Source: Spirochaetia bacterium (GTDB lineage Bacteria; Spirochaetota; Leptospiria; Leptospirales; Leptonemataceae). From it: 64,000 bases of DNA. A model generated the notes under the pieces. It made no database searches. It saw only the letters and a program-made list of their open reading frames with translations, and had not been told where the DNA came from. Of this stretch, positions 16,272 through 24,313 are shown one piece after another (positions within the stretch are counted from its first letter, which is position 1; each line of letters opens with the position of its first letter). A program made the translations under genes and the position numbers. The stretch lies in assembly GCA_009885105.1 (NCBI GenBank), contig VFLI01000019.1:1-64000 (forward strand), in the 5' to 3' direction.

Positions 16272-16934
16272 CTATTTTTTCCTCAGCTCGGTTATCTCGT
16301 TTCTTTTCATTTCACGCCAGAGACGTATCTTTTCATGATCGCCCGACAGCAAGATATCCGGCACTTTCCAGCCGTTATATTCCGGAGGTCTGGTATACTG
16401 CGGATATTCCAGAAGTCCGTCTTCATTGCTCTCCATCACCTCACTGTCCGAGCATCCCATGTATCCCGGAAGAAGCCTGGTTATGCTCTCAATCAGGCAG
16501 AGCGCTGCCAGATCTCCCGATCCCAGAACAAATTCTCCGATGGACACCTGGTGATCGACCAGATTTTCCGCCACTCTCTCATCGATCCCCTCGTAGTATC
16601 CAGGAATCAGTATCAGACCGATTTCTTTCGAGAACTGCTTCACCTTTTTCTGATTTAGCAACTCTCCCCTCGGTGTGAACAATACAACGGGAAACTTTTC
16701 CGGCAGGGATGCCAGAGCCTTTTCAACCGGACCGACCTGCAAAATCATTCCCGGTCCGCCGCCGTACGGCTCGTCATCCACTCTCCCCTTTCTGCGTTCA
16801 TCCGCAAAGTCCCGCAGCAGGAAGGTATTCAGCCTGAACAAATCTTTTTTATAGGCCCTGGCTGGCAAGCCCGATTCAACGTACGATGAATATCTTTCCG
16901 GGAAAAGGGTTATTATCTGAAAATTATAGGGCAT
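16272..16934 (-). CDS. trmD: tRNA (guanine-N1)-methyltransferase
   Basis: TrmD methylates G37 next to the anticodon using S-adenosylmethionine; 220 residues. The SPOUT knot is recognisable: DDEPYGGGPGM, YEGIDERV, SIGEFVLGSGDLAAL, EYPQYTRP and VPDILLSGDH. Two signature stretches deviate: the usual GRYEGIDERV is GYYEGIDERV, and the SAM loop usually TGGELPA is GSGDLAA. The catalytic loop Asp before GLLEYP is kept. The deviations suggest a divergent lineage rather than loss of function. It sits in the standard rimM-trmD-rplS order. Confidence 0.93.
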   Translation of the reverse strand: MPYNFQIITLFPERYSSYVESGLPARAYKKDLFRLNTFLLRDFADERRKGRVDDEPYGGGPGMILQVGPVEKALASLPEKFPVVLFTPRGELLNQKKVKQFSKEIGLILIPGYYEGIDERVAENLVDHQVSIGEFVLGSGDLAALCLIESITRLLPGYMGCSDSEVMESNEDGLLEYPQYTRPPEYNGWKVPDILLSGDHEKIRLWREMKRNEITELRKK

Positions 16935-16978
16935 ACAACGCTGATAACACCGATCAGGGTACGATTATCGGGCCGAAA

Positions 16979-17539
16979 TCATACCACATAGTCATTGAAA
17001 TCTCTGAAGATCACCATTCCCTTCTCTATCTGGAACTCCGCAAGCTCGTCCCGGAGAGGCAGCAAAACTTCTTTTCCATCCTCCATTCGACTGACGAGTA
17101 TGCCGCCCGCGCCTGTTTCGTAGTAGTCGACTACGGTTGCCACGGGCTCTTCACCGATGGAACCCATCACTTTCAATCCTTTAATGTGAAAAAAGAAAAG
17201 CTCATCAATGGGAAGCTCCTTTTTGTCAGCGCAGAGCCAGACAGTTTGCGGCAGCGAAACTGATTCTGAAAGCTTCAGCTGCAATCTGCCTCGTCGGGCG
17301 CCAGGCTTTGTTCCGATAAATCCTGTCATTTCCGCCTTAACAAGACGACAGGGCTCTTCAAGACCTTCTAAGGCCGGCTTGATATCATCACGTGCAACTT
17401 CTTTCAGGGGTATGTACACCCACACTTTCGCGGGGAGAGGCAGAGAATAGACAGCATCACCGCCTGTTGTGAATCCAAACACATCCTGTTGGAGAGTCGT
17501 GCTCAATCGAGCCAATGCCAGAAGACTGGAAATTTCCAC
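16979..17539 (-). CDS. rimM: Ribosome maturation factor RimM
   Basis: RimM binds S19 and helps mature the head of the 30S subunit. The 186-residue product has a divergent N-terminal beta-barrel (LLALARLSTTLQQD..., where the family usually has a G-x-H-G-x-x-G motif) and a clear C-terminal PRC-barrel: DELFFFHIKGLKVMGSIGEE, VVDYYETGAGGILVSR, GKEVLLPLRDE. It lies six bases after khpA and before trmD, the classic ribosomal RNA-processing order. Identity is partly from context because the N-terminus is weak. Confidence 0.82.
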   Translation of the reverse strand: MEISSLLALARLSTTLQQDVFGFTTGGDAVYSLPLPAKVWVYIPLKEVARDDIKPALEGLEEPCRLVKAEMTGFIGTKPGARRGRLQLKLSESVSLPQTVWLCADKKELPIDELFFFHIKGLKVMGSIGEEPVATVVDYYETGAGGILVSRMEDGKEVLLPLRDELAEFQIEKGMVIFRDFNDYVV

Positions 17540-17545
17540 TATCGA

Positions 17546-17782
17546 TCAATCGATGATTTCGAGGATGTAGTTTCTCTGCTCTCGGGAGCCGGATGCTGTG
17601 ATCAGGGTCCTGAGGGCTCTGGCCACGCTGCCGTTTTTTCCAATCACTTTACCCACATCATTCTGCGATACACGCAATTCCATAACGGTCTCTTCTGTGC
17701 CTTCGATCTCATCAATGCGGATGCCTTCCTGATCATGTACAAGGCCTTCCACAATGTATTCTACAAGTTCGACAGCGCTCAA
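17546..17782 (-). CDS. khpA: KH-domain RNA-binding protein KhpA
   Basis: A 78-residue single KH domain protein (YlqC/UPF0109). The family signature VELVEYIVEGLV starts the protein, and the nucleic-acid loop GKVIGKNGSVARALRTLI is intact. It ends with a short helix. In other bacteria KhpA pairs with KhpB and binds many RNAs. Its ATG overlaps the rpsP stop by four bases, so the two should be made in a fixed ratio. Confidence 0.92.
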   Translation of the reverse strand: MSAVELVEYIVEGLVHDQEGIRIDEIEGTEETVMELRVSQNDVGKVIGKNGSVARALRTLITASGSREQRNYILEIID

Positions 17783-18030
17783 ACAGCAACTCCGGCTGCC
17801 TGTGTTTTTCTCAGCAGACTCTGTACAGTCTCGCTGGGACGGGCGCCCTTCTCAACCCAGTAATTCACCCGGTCGAGCTTGAATTTTATCTGATTTCCCA
17901 CCGCAATTGGATCATAATAGCCCAGCTGTTCTATAAACCGGCCATCTCTTCTTTTGCGCGCATCGGCAGCTACCAGCCTGTAAAAAGGCCGTTTTTTTGT
18001 GCCGTATCTCTGTAATCTTAATCGTACCAC
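17779..18030 (-). CDS. rpsP: 30S ribosomal protein S16
   Basis: Ribosomal protein S16, 83 residues, normal length. It opens VRLRLQRYGTKKRPFYRLVAADAR and has GRFIEQLGYYDP and the DRVNYWVEKGARPSETV segment. It starts the rpsP-khpA-rimM-trmD-rplS run. The 54-base gap upstream holds a TTGACA (18064-18059, minus) but no well-spaced -10, so a separate promoter is uncertain. Confidence 0.97.
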   Translation of the reverse strand: MVRLRLQRYGTKKRPFYRLVAADARKRRDGRFIEQLGYYDPIAVGNQIKFKLDRVNYWVEKGARPSETVQSLLRKTQAAGVAV

Positions 18031-18084
18031 AAAACCAGAGAATCTAAACCCTGCCGGGTGTCAAATATTAATTCCAGCGCCAGA

Positions 18085-19089
18085 TCATCCCATATCGTCG
18101 GGTTCAATTGTGTCGTGGAACATGACGGAAGATCCGCATTCTACTTTTACATCCGACTCGCCGATCCTGTAAAAAATCAGCTGGATCTCTTCATCCTCGG
18201 CGTGGTTCTTTGAAAGAAAAAAAGTGCGCCTTTCCGGCGCTTCCGTCTGCATCCCGGTCTGATATGCCCGACACTCGCCTTTTTCAGAAGCTTCCCACGA
18301 TATTTTTTCGAACCCATTTTGAAAGCGCACATCCGGTTCCCTGAAATATACACTCAGAAGAAGGACATTGGTCGAACTGCGTTCAATGGCAAAAACCTGA
18401 CCGTTCAACTCAGGAACTGGAGGTCTTTCGATTTTCTTTATCCTGTATTCCTGCCCCGAACGGCTGAACAGCTCCTGCAATACAGCAATCGATTGTCCGC
18501 GGTATTCAGAGAAATCAGCGGCCGGCGTGCCGGCATCCCCGGATACCAGCAGAAATACTTTATCTTTTATGGAGACAACTTCATTGCCGGGCGGAAATTG
18601 AGCGAGCACGGTTCCGGCCGTTACATCTTTCGTGGGCAGAGTGGAGACTGCTGCGATTTCGAGAGAAAAAACCTCTTCATTGAAGGTTATCCGTGTAAGC
18701 GCAGATCTGGCCGCTGAAAGAGAATTGCCGACCATGTCCGGAACAATAAGAAGGGGCTCCGGTTGATTCACCACGACATACAATTTTTCTTTAGTGCTGA
18801 TTGAGCTTCCGGCAGGAATACTCTGATATAAAATGACACCCGACATTTTATCCGGAAAACTTTTTTTGACAATTGTGATACGAAGCTGCGCCTGCATCAT
18901 GTCGTTGTGCACGTCAGTGTAATATTTTCCGGTCAGATCCGGCATTATCATACGCGCCGAATCCCGGCTGCGCACAAGAAATATTGCTATTGAAAAAGCG
19001 GCGAAAAGAGCCATCCCCATCAACAGATAGAGAATTCTCTGCGCCGTGCCTTTTAAGAATGCAAAAGTATTTTTATCACTCATGGTCAA
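18085..19089 (-). CDS. Membrane-anchored PASTA-domain protein
   Basis: A 334-residue protein with a short cytoplasmic N-terminus, one transmembrane helix (about 19-40, LYLLMGMALFAAFSIAIFLV) and at least two extracytoplasmic PASTA-like repeats: MPDLTGKYYTDVHNDMMQAQLR...IPAGS...VVVNQPEP and VPDMVGNSLSAARSALT...VLAQFPPGNEV...VSGD. The remainder is a divergent strand-rich region. PASTA domains bind muropeptides, usually on serine/threonine kinases or PBPs, but no kinase or transpeptidase domain is present. It overlaps fmt by four bases and precedes rpsP, so its role may be structural wall sensing; that is inference. Confidence 0.8.
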   Translation of the reverse strand: MTMSDKNTFAFLKGTAQRILYLLMGMALFAAFSIAIFLVRSRDSARMIMPDLTGKYYTDVHNDMMQAQLRITIVKKSFPDKMSGVILYQSIPAGSSISTKEKLYVVVNQPEPLLIVPDMVGNSLSAARSALTRITFNEEVFSLEIAAVSTLPTKDVTAGTVLAQFPPGNEVVSIKDKVFLLVSGDAGTPAADFSEYRGQSIAVLQELFSRSGQEYRIKKIERPPVPELNGQVFAIERSSTNVLLLSVYFREPDVRFQNGFEKISWEASEKGECRAYQTGMQTEAPERRTFFLSKNHAEDEEIQLIFYRIGESDVKVECGSSVMFHDTIEPDDMG

Positions 19090-20060
19090 TACTCGAACCG
19101 GCTCCCGGATGAAAGACGGTAGCCGTTAATGAAATCGACTCCCCTCATTACTTTTTTATTTTCCGGCTGTATTTCCATTATTTCAATAGAACTGTCTGCC
19201 GTCCGCACAAATAATTTCGATGAAGAACCTTTTCCGGATATAATGATTGAGCCGGGAGGCTGCCCTCTTGCCTGATTCTCTGCCTCTTCAGAGCCTGTAA
19301 AATCGGGCCGGAATCGGTGTGTTTTATGTATTTTATATGTTTTATTTAGCATTATTGTCCGGGCAACGGGAGCGGGATTCATGGCCCGGACCAGGTTGTG
19401 AATCTCCAGAGAGGTCTTTCCCCAGTCAATACGGGTCATTTCCGGGTATATTTTCTTACAGAATGTCGCATCCGCATCTTTCTGGACACGCACAGCCTGG
19501 ATGGGCTGCCGGGCAATAGCAGACATTGTAAGGTCGATGCCGCCTGGCAGCATCCGTTCCAGGAGTTCTCCTGATGTTTCATCCGGATTGATATCGATTT
19601 CCACGGATGAAATGATGTCCCCCGAATCAAGCCTGTCGTTTATAAACTGCAGCGTCCATCCGGTTTTCCCATCACCGTGCAGAACGGCTGACTGAACCGG
19701 CGATGCGCCTCTATATTTTGGAAGCAGAGAGCCGTGAAGGTTGACAGTCTTTTGCGGCGGCAGCGAATATATTCTCTCCGGTATCATTTCGCCGTAGGCA
19801 AAAACAAGAAACAGGTCGGCGCCATAGGCGGACAGTGTCGGCACAATTTGAGGATCTTTCAGGTTTTCAAACTTATGCACGGGAATCGAATGTCGGCCTG
19901 CTTCAAGACAAACCGGAGTGGGAACTGCAGAGCCGGATCGTCCTTTTGCTCTGTCAGGATTTGTAACCACGAATACAACTTTTGAGCTCGCCGTCAGCGC
20001 CCTGAGCAAAGAAGCAGAAATTTCCGGACTGCCAAAATATCCAATTTTCATAGCTGTCAA
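19086..20060 (-). CDS. fmt: Methionyl-tRNA formyltransferase
   Basis: Fmt transfers a formyl group from 10-formyl-tetrahydrofolate to initiator Met-tRNA; 324 residues. It opens KIGYFGSPEISASLL. The catalytic region is NLHGSLLPKYRGASPVQ (Asn and His present), with DRLDSGDII supplying the catalytic Asp. A C-terminal OB-type domain follows. An ATG at 20051 is a slightly shorter alternative start. priA lies upstream with a 50-base gap, a common pairing (usually with def, which is absent here). Confidence 0.95.
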   Translation of the reverse strand: MTAMKIGYFGSPEISASLLRALTASSKVVFVVTNPDRAKGRSGSAVPTPVCLEAGRHSIPVHKFENLKDPQIVPTLSAYGADLFLVFAYGEMIPERIYSLPPQKTVNLHGSLLPKYRGASPVQSAVLHGDGKTGWTLQFINDRLDSGDIISSVEIDINPDETSGELLERMLPGGIDLTMSAIARQPIQAVRVQKDADATFCKKIYPEMTRIDWGKTSLEIHNLVRAMNPAPVARTIMLNKTYKIHKTHRFRPDFTGSEEAENQARGQPPGSIIISGKGSSSKLFVRTADSSIEIMEIQPENKKVMRGVDFINGYRLSSGSRFEY

Positions 20061-20110
20061 TTTCTTCCCCGATTCAGCGTCTTCAGTGAGATGCGAAATG
20101 TATCTTCATT

Positions 20111-22120
20111 TCAGAATAAATCCACCGGATCAAAGTCGATCTCCAGATGACTATCTTTTTTTATCAACTTTCGAAGCTGAGGCAGGGAGCCGGCCAGCGC
20201 GCTTCGAGTTTCATTCATTGCATTGGTTTTTATCAGAATATGATTTCTGTACTGATTGTTGATTTTGTACAGGGGGGCTCTGACGGGTCCCAGCAGAATC
20301 TGCTTCTCCGCCTTGCCGGACAATTCAAATTTTTCTCTGAGCACGGCGGCCGCCTCCTCCGCCAGTTTCTCTGACTCGCCTTCATCAAAGGAACGAATCA
20401 AAAGCCGGGCAATCCTCACGAAGGGGGGATATCGAGCTTCTTTTCTGTGCTTGATTTCCTCAACAAAAAACGTATCGTAATCCTGTCTGGCTGCCTGTTT
20501 GAGAATTTCGTTATCAGGATTGATAGCCTCAAAGACAGCCCGTCCCTGCACATCTCCCCGTCCGGAACGTCCGGCCACCTGCATGAGCAGGGCGAATGTG
20601 CGCTCCGCTGATCGAAAATCTGGCATGTACAGTCCCTGATCAGCCTGAAGAACTCCGACAAGAGTGACACCAGGCGCATCGAGACCTTTGGCGATCATCT
20701 GAGTGCCGATCAGAATATCGATTTTCCGGTCCAGGAATCGGTTGATGCAGTCGGCAACATTATGCCCCGCGGCGGAATCTGTGTCCAGACGCTCCAGTCG
20801 TGCAGCCGGAAAAAGCCTCAGAAGATACTCTTCCAGTTTCTGAGTGCCGCTTCCCAGTCGCTGGGTCTTTTCACCGCATCGATTGCATAGTCCGTCGTCC
20901 AGCATCGTGTATGAGCAGTAATGGCACCGGAGCTGACGACCCTGATGCAGATTCAGAGTTACGGAACAGTTCGGACATTCAATGGATCGGGAACATTTTT
21001 TACAGTAGAGATAGGGTATATAGCCGCGTCGATTTAAAAGAAGCATCACCTGCTCTCTCTTTTTTAAATTGATATCGATTTCCCCGGTCAGTTCTCCGGA
21101 AATGGGAATATCGGACGGAGGACCTTTTATGATTCGAATCTCTGCCAGGCGCGCCCCCGTGGCCCGGCGAGTCAGACGGTGATAGCGAACAGATGGACTG
21201 GCAGGACCTCCGGACGGGAGAGAAAAATAACGGCTCTCCAGGCGCGGAGTGGCAGAGCCAAGAACGAGAACTGCATTCTGATCCCGGCACCTTTTACGGG
21301 CGATCTGGCGCGCATCGTAACGGGGAGCGCTGTGTTCTTTATAAGAAGAGTCATGCTCTTCATCGATAATTATCAATCCAGGATTTTCAACGGGCGCGAA
21401 CACGGCGGAGCGCGTTCCGACTGCGATACGTTTCTCCCCGCGAAGAAGAGAAATATAGGCGCCAAACCTGTCTGACCCGGTGAGCGCTGAATGCAGAAGA
21501 GCGAGTTCCCCTCTGAAAACATCTTCCAGACGCTTAACCATCTGCACTGTCAGTGAAATTTCTGGTACAAGAAGGATCGCTCCGCGGCCGATTGAAAGAG
21601 CTGACCGTATCAGGTGAATGTAAAGCTCGGTCTTACCCGAACCTGTAATGCCGTGCACAAGATGCACAGCCGGGTTTTCCGAAGTTTTTTCTCCGGCCCG
21701 TGCTTCCAGTTCGCCGGCTATATGCCTGAAGATCTCCGACTGCTCTTCATTGAGTGTGTGTCCGGGTTTGCCGGCGGCGGGTTTCTTTTTCGCAGGCCCA
21801 GGTTTTCTCCGGCCCGGAGGAAACATTTTGAACAGGCATTCACCGACTCCTGCCAGAAGTGTTTCCGCCATCCAGTGTCCCAGTTCGATCTGATAGGGAG
21901 TGAGCATCGGTTCGTCGTCAATCAACCGTGAAATTTCTGCGATCTTTCCGTCGTAGGATGATTCCAGGCCGGTGACAATGCCTTCCAGCAGTCGGCCGTT
22001 GAAGACCGCTTCTATCCTGGATCCGATTTTTACTCGTTCTTCAAGGCTTCGAGGAACGGAGTATGTGTACGATTCTTCCAGAGGGAGACGAAATGCTGCC
22101 TGAATATTTTTTCCAAACAC
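20111..22120 (-). CDS. priA: Primosomal replication restart helicase PriA
   Basis: PriA, the 3'-5' helicase that reloads the replisome at stalled forks; 669 residues. There is an N-terminal DNA-binding domain (1-110), Walker A GITGSGKTELY (about 156-166), DEEHD Walker B, and paired cysteines of the zinc region (CKKC, CPNC, CHYC, CNRC). The motif V-VI region GTQMIAKGLDAPGVTLVGVLQAD and QVAGRSGRG complete the helicase core. Length and motifs are all typical. It follows the UDG-like gene by 16 bases. Confidence 0.96.
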   Translation of the reverse strand: MFGKNIQAAFRLPLEESYTYSVPRSLEERVKIGSRIEAVFNGRLLEGIVTGLESSYDGKIAEISRLIDDEPMLTPYQIELGHWMAETLLAGVGECLFKMFPPGRRKPGPAKKKPAAGKPGHTLNEEQSEIFRHIAGELEARAGEKTSENPAVHLVHGITGSGKTELYIHLIRSALSIGRGAILLVPEISLTVQMVKRLEDVFRGELALLHSALTGSDRFGAYISLLRGEKRIAVGTRSAVFAPVENPGLIIIDEEHDSSYKEHSAPRYDARQIARKRCRDQNAVLVLGSATPRLESRYFSLPSGGPASPSVRYHRLTRRATGARLAEIRIIKGPPSDIPISGELTGEIDINLKKREQVMLLLNRRGYIPYLYCKKCSRSIECPNCSVTLNLHQGRQLRCHYCSYTMLDDGLCNRCGEKTQRLGSGTQKLEEYLLRLFPAARLERLDTDSAAGHNVADCINRFLDRKIDILIGTQMIAKGLDAPGVTLVGVLQADQGLYMPDFRSAERTFALLMQVAGRSGRGDVQGRAVFEAINPDNEILKQAARQDYDTFFVEEIKHRKEARYPPFVRIARLLIRSFDEGESEKLAEEAAAVLREKFELSGKAEKQILLGPVRAPLYKINNQYRNHILIKTNAMNETRSALAGSLPQLRKLIKKDSHLEIDFDPVDLF

Positions 22121-22136
22121 AGTTCTTCTCCGAAAC

Positions 22137-22958
22137 TCAATCCAGTATTTTTCGAAGAGCCTCCAGAGTCGCTTTTTTTATCTGAATTTCCTCTTTTAAT
22201 ATCTTTTTGTATTCCGGATCTTCCGGCCGGCCTTTATTTTCTGCACGTTTTTTCTCCAGCGAAACCAGAGCGGCGGGACTGCGAATCACAATTGCTGGAA
22301 GAGAATGTCCGCCAAATTCCGCCTGCGCTTTCTGTCCGCTTTCTGCCAGTTCCCTGGCTTTCTCCTGCCCGAAAGCAAATATCGCCGATGGCCCGCAGAT
22401 AACCAAATGTTTTATATTACTATTCTTTATAGTTTCGGCGATGTGTATCCGGCAGTTTTTTGCCCTTTCGTCCCATTCTTCCGGAAGACTTCGAACCGGG
22501 TTGAAGTGACAGGCCGGGTACTCTTGAAAATAGAAATCCTCAGGTCCCAGCCCGAGTGTGCCGGTCATTTTTTTGAAAATCGCATCCTCTGCCGCCCCGC
22601 CAAAAATGTACTGGTGACTTTTATCCGTACGTGTCCTTGCGCCGGAGTTATAAGCGCCGTTGTAATGTAGAAACAGAACAGGCAGCCTGCCCGATCGAAA
22701 AAAATTTCTGACGGGAAACAACTTCCCCGAACAGAGACTGCACGCTGCATTCGTTGTGAGAATGTGAACCGGCGGTCTCGGCTGCGCGCCTATGACCTCG
22801 GCTTTGGTTTCAGATTTGGCGGGCGGACGATAGACAAATTCCATCATGAATGGATCATCTTCGCCTGTAAAAGCTGCGGCCGGTATTTCTCTGTATGAAA
22901 GCGCCGCGGCAAGGTCCTGGACGATGCTGCCGAATTCCTGGATTCTCGGATCATTCAT
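22137..22958 (-). CDS. Divergent Fe-S uracil-DNA glycosylase-fold protein, probably not a normal UDG
   Basis: A 273-residue protein. Four cysteines, C73-x2-C76, C149 and C168, match the 4Fe-4S spacing of family 4/5 uracil-DNA glycosylases. The HLVICGPSAIFAFG stretch resembles their IVxLGxxAxxxL strand-helix. The catalytic/uracil motif GEAPG-x-x-E-D that should follow the first cysteine pair is absent; the segment reads VLFLHYNGAY. Residues 1-60 are an extra N-terminal region and the C-terminus is a long charged helix. It overlaps ntrX by four bases and precedes priA. It may bind DNA structurally or act on another lesion. The fold call is by motif spacing only. Confidence 0.6.
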   Translation of the reverse strand: MNDPRIQEFGSIVQDLAAALSYREIPAAAFTGEDDPFMMEFVYRPPAKSETKAEVIGAQPRPPVHILTTNAACSLCSGKLFPVRNFFRSGRLPVLFLHYNGAYNSGARTRTDKSHQYIFGGAAEDAIFKKMTGTLGLGPEDFYFQEYPACHFNPVRSLPEEWDERAKNCRIHIAETIKNSNIKHLVICGPSAIFAFGQEKARELAESGQKAQAEFGGHSLPAIVIRSPAALVSLEKKRAENKGRPEDPEYKKILKEEIQIKKATLEALRKILD

Positions 22959-24313
22959 ATCTTTTCAAGATCTATGTTCAGAGATTTGATTTTCCGATGA
23001 AGATTTGTCCTCTCCATCCCCAGGAATTTTGCGGCACGGCTGACATTCTTTTCATTCTGCTTCAGGGCCTGAATGATATAATTACGCTCAAATTCTTCCC
23101 GGGCTTTTTTCAGATCTCCGGTGACAGCCACATTCTCCGGTGAAACCTTTGTTCTTGAATCTTTCAGATGCGTGGCAACTGTCTCAACAGTAATTTCACT
23201 GCCCGTGGACATGATGCTCAGACGTTCGACAACATTTTTTAATTCCCGGACATTTCCAGGCCAGGGATAGGCCACCAGCATCTCAAGAGCCGCCGCCGTA
23301 AATATTTTTATTGGAATTTGATTTTCCCCGGCTGTTTCACGTAAAAAGTGATCCAGCAGCATCGGAACGTCCATCGGTCTTTCCCGCAGCGAAGGTATGT
23401 TGATCGGAATCACATTCAGCCGGTAATAGAGATCCTCGCGAAATCTGCCTTCGCGGATGGCTTCCTCTGGAGAAATATTTGTGGCCGCAATAATTCGAAC
23501 ATCGACATCAATATTTTCCGTGCCCCCCACGCGTGAGAAGCGCTGCTCCTGCAGAGCGCGAAGAACCCGCGCCTGGGTTGCCAGAGACATATCGCAGATT
23601 TCGTCCAGGAAGAGTGTGCCGCTGTTGGCCAGTTCAAATTTTCCCAGTTTGCGGTCTAAGGCTCCCGTGAAGGCGCCCTTTTCATGGCCGAAAAGTTCAC
23701 TCTCGATCAGCTCTTCCGGGATCGCCGCGCAGTTTACTTCTATAAAAGCGTTCGCGGAACGTTTAGAATTCTGAAATATTGCGCGGGCCACCAGCTCCTT
23801 TCCTGTTCCGTTCTCTCCGTAAATGAAGACTCTTGCGTTAGTTCCCGCTGCCTGCGCTATCGCCTTCTTTACCTGCAGCACCTGTTCCGAAACTCCAATA
23901 ATATCATCGTACTCAAGTTTCACCTCTTCCCGCAGACGAGCGCTGGCAGGGCGGTCCTCAATTTTAAGAATTTCTGTAACACGCGCGAGAACCCCGTTCA
24001 AGGAAAGCGGCTTCTCAAGAAAATCCACCGCGCCCTTCTTTGTGGCGGTTACGGCCTGCTCGATGGTTCCGTGACCGGAGATCATCAGCACAGGAAGAGC
24101 GGGATATTCCTCTTTAATTTTGACCAGGATTTCAAGACCGTCCTCTTTTCCCATCCATACATCGAGCAGGATGAGCGCGGGCCTTTCTTTCGCCAGGGAT
24201 TTGAGCATGGCTCTCCCGGAGGCAAAGTCCTCCACTTCAAATTCCTCGTCTTCAAGAATATCTCGAAGGGAGGAACGAATACTTTTATCGTCATCGACTA
24301 TGAATATTTTCAT
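22955..24313 (-). CDS. ntrX: NtrX-like sigma-54 response regulator
   Basis: A 452-residue regulator: receiver domain (1-115) with phospho-acceptor Asp51 and Lys101, AAA+ sigma-54 activation domain with Walker A GENGTGKE (166-173) and the sigma-54 contact loop GAFTGA (213-218), and a C-terminal Fis-type helix-turn-helix (VSRAAKFLGMERTNLHRKIK). The layout is that of NtrX/NtrC. It is coupled to the sensor kinase upstream (23-base overlap), and rpoN lies about 3.3 kb upstream in the same run. Its target promoters are not identifiable here. Confidence 0.92.
   Translation of the reverse strand: MKIFIVDDDKSIRSSLRDILEDEEFEVEDFASGRAMLKSLAKERPALILLDVWMGKEDGLEILVKIKEEYPALPVLMISGHGTIEQAVTATKKGAVDFLEKPLSLNGVLARVTEILKIEDRPASARLREEVKLEYDDIIGVSEQVLQVKKAIAQAAGTNARVFIYGENGTGKELVARAIFQNSKRSANAFIEVNCAAIPEELIESELFGHEKGAFTGALDRKLGKFELANSGTLFLDEICDMSLATQARVLRALQEQRFSRVGGTENIDVDVRIIAATNISPEEAIREGRFREDLYYRLNVIPINIPSLRERPMDVPMLLDHFLRETAGENQIPIKIFTAAALEMLVAYPWPGNVRELKNVVERLSIMSTGSEITVETVATHLKDSRTKVSPENVAVTGDLKKAREEFERNYIIQALKQNEKNVSRAAKFLGMERTNLHRKIKSLNIDLEKI

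Noticed and set aside
18041-18064. TTGACA upstream of rpsP as a promoter
   Set aside because: The nearest -10-like hexamer (TAGATT) is only 12 bases away, too close for a sigma-70 promoter.
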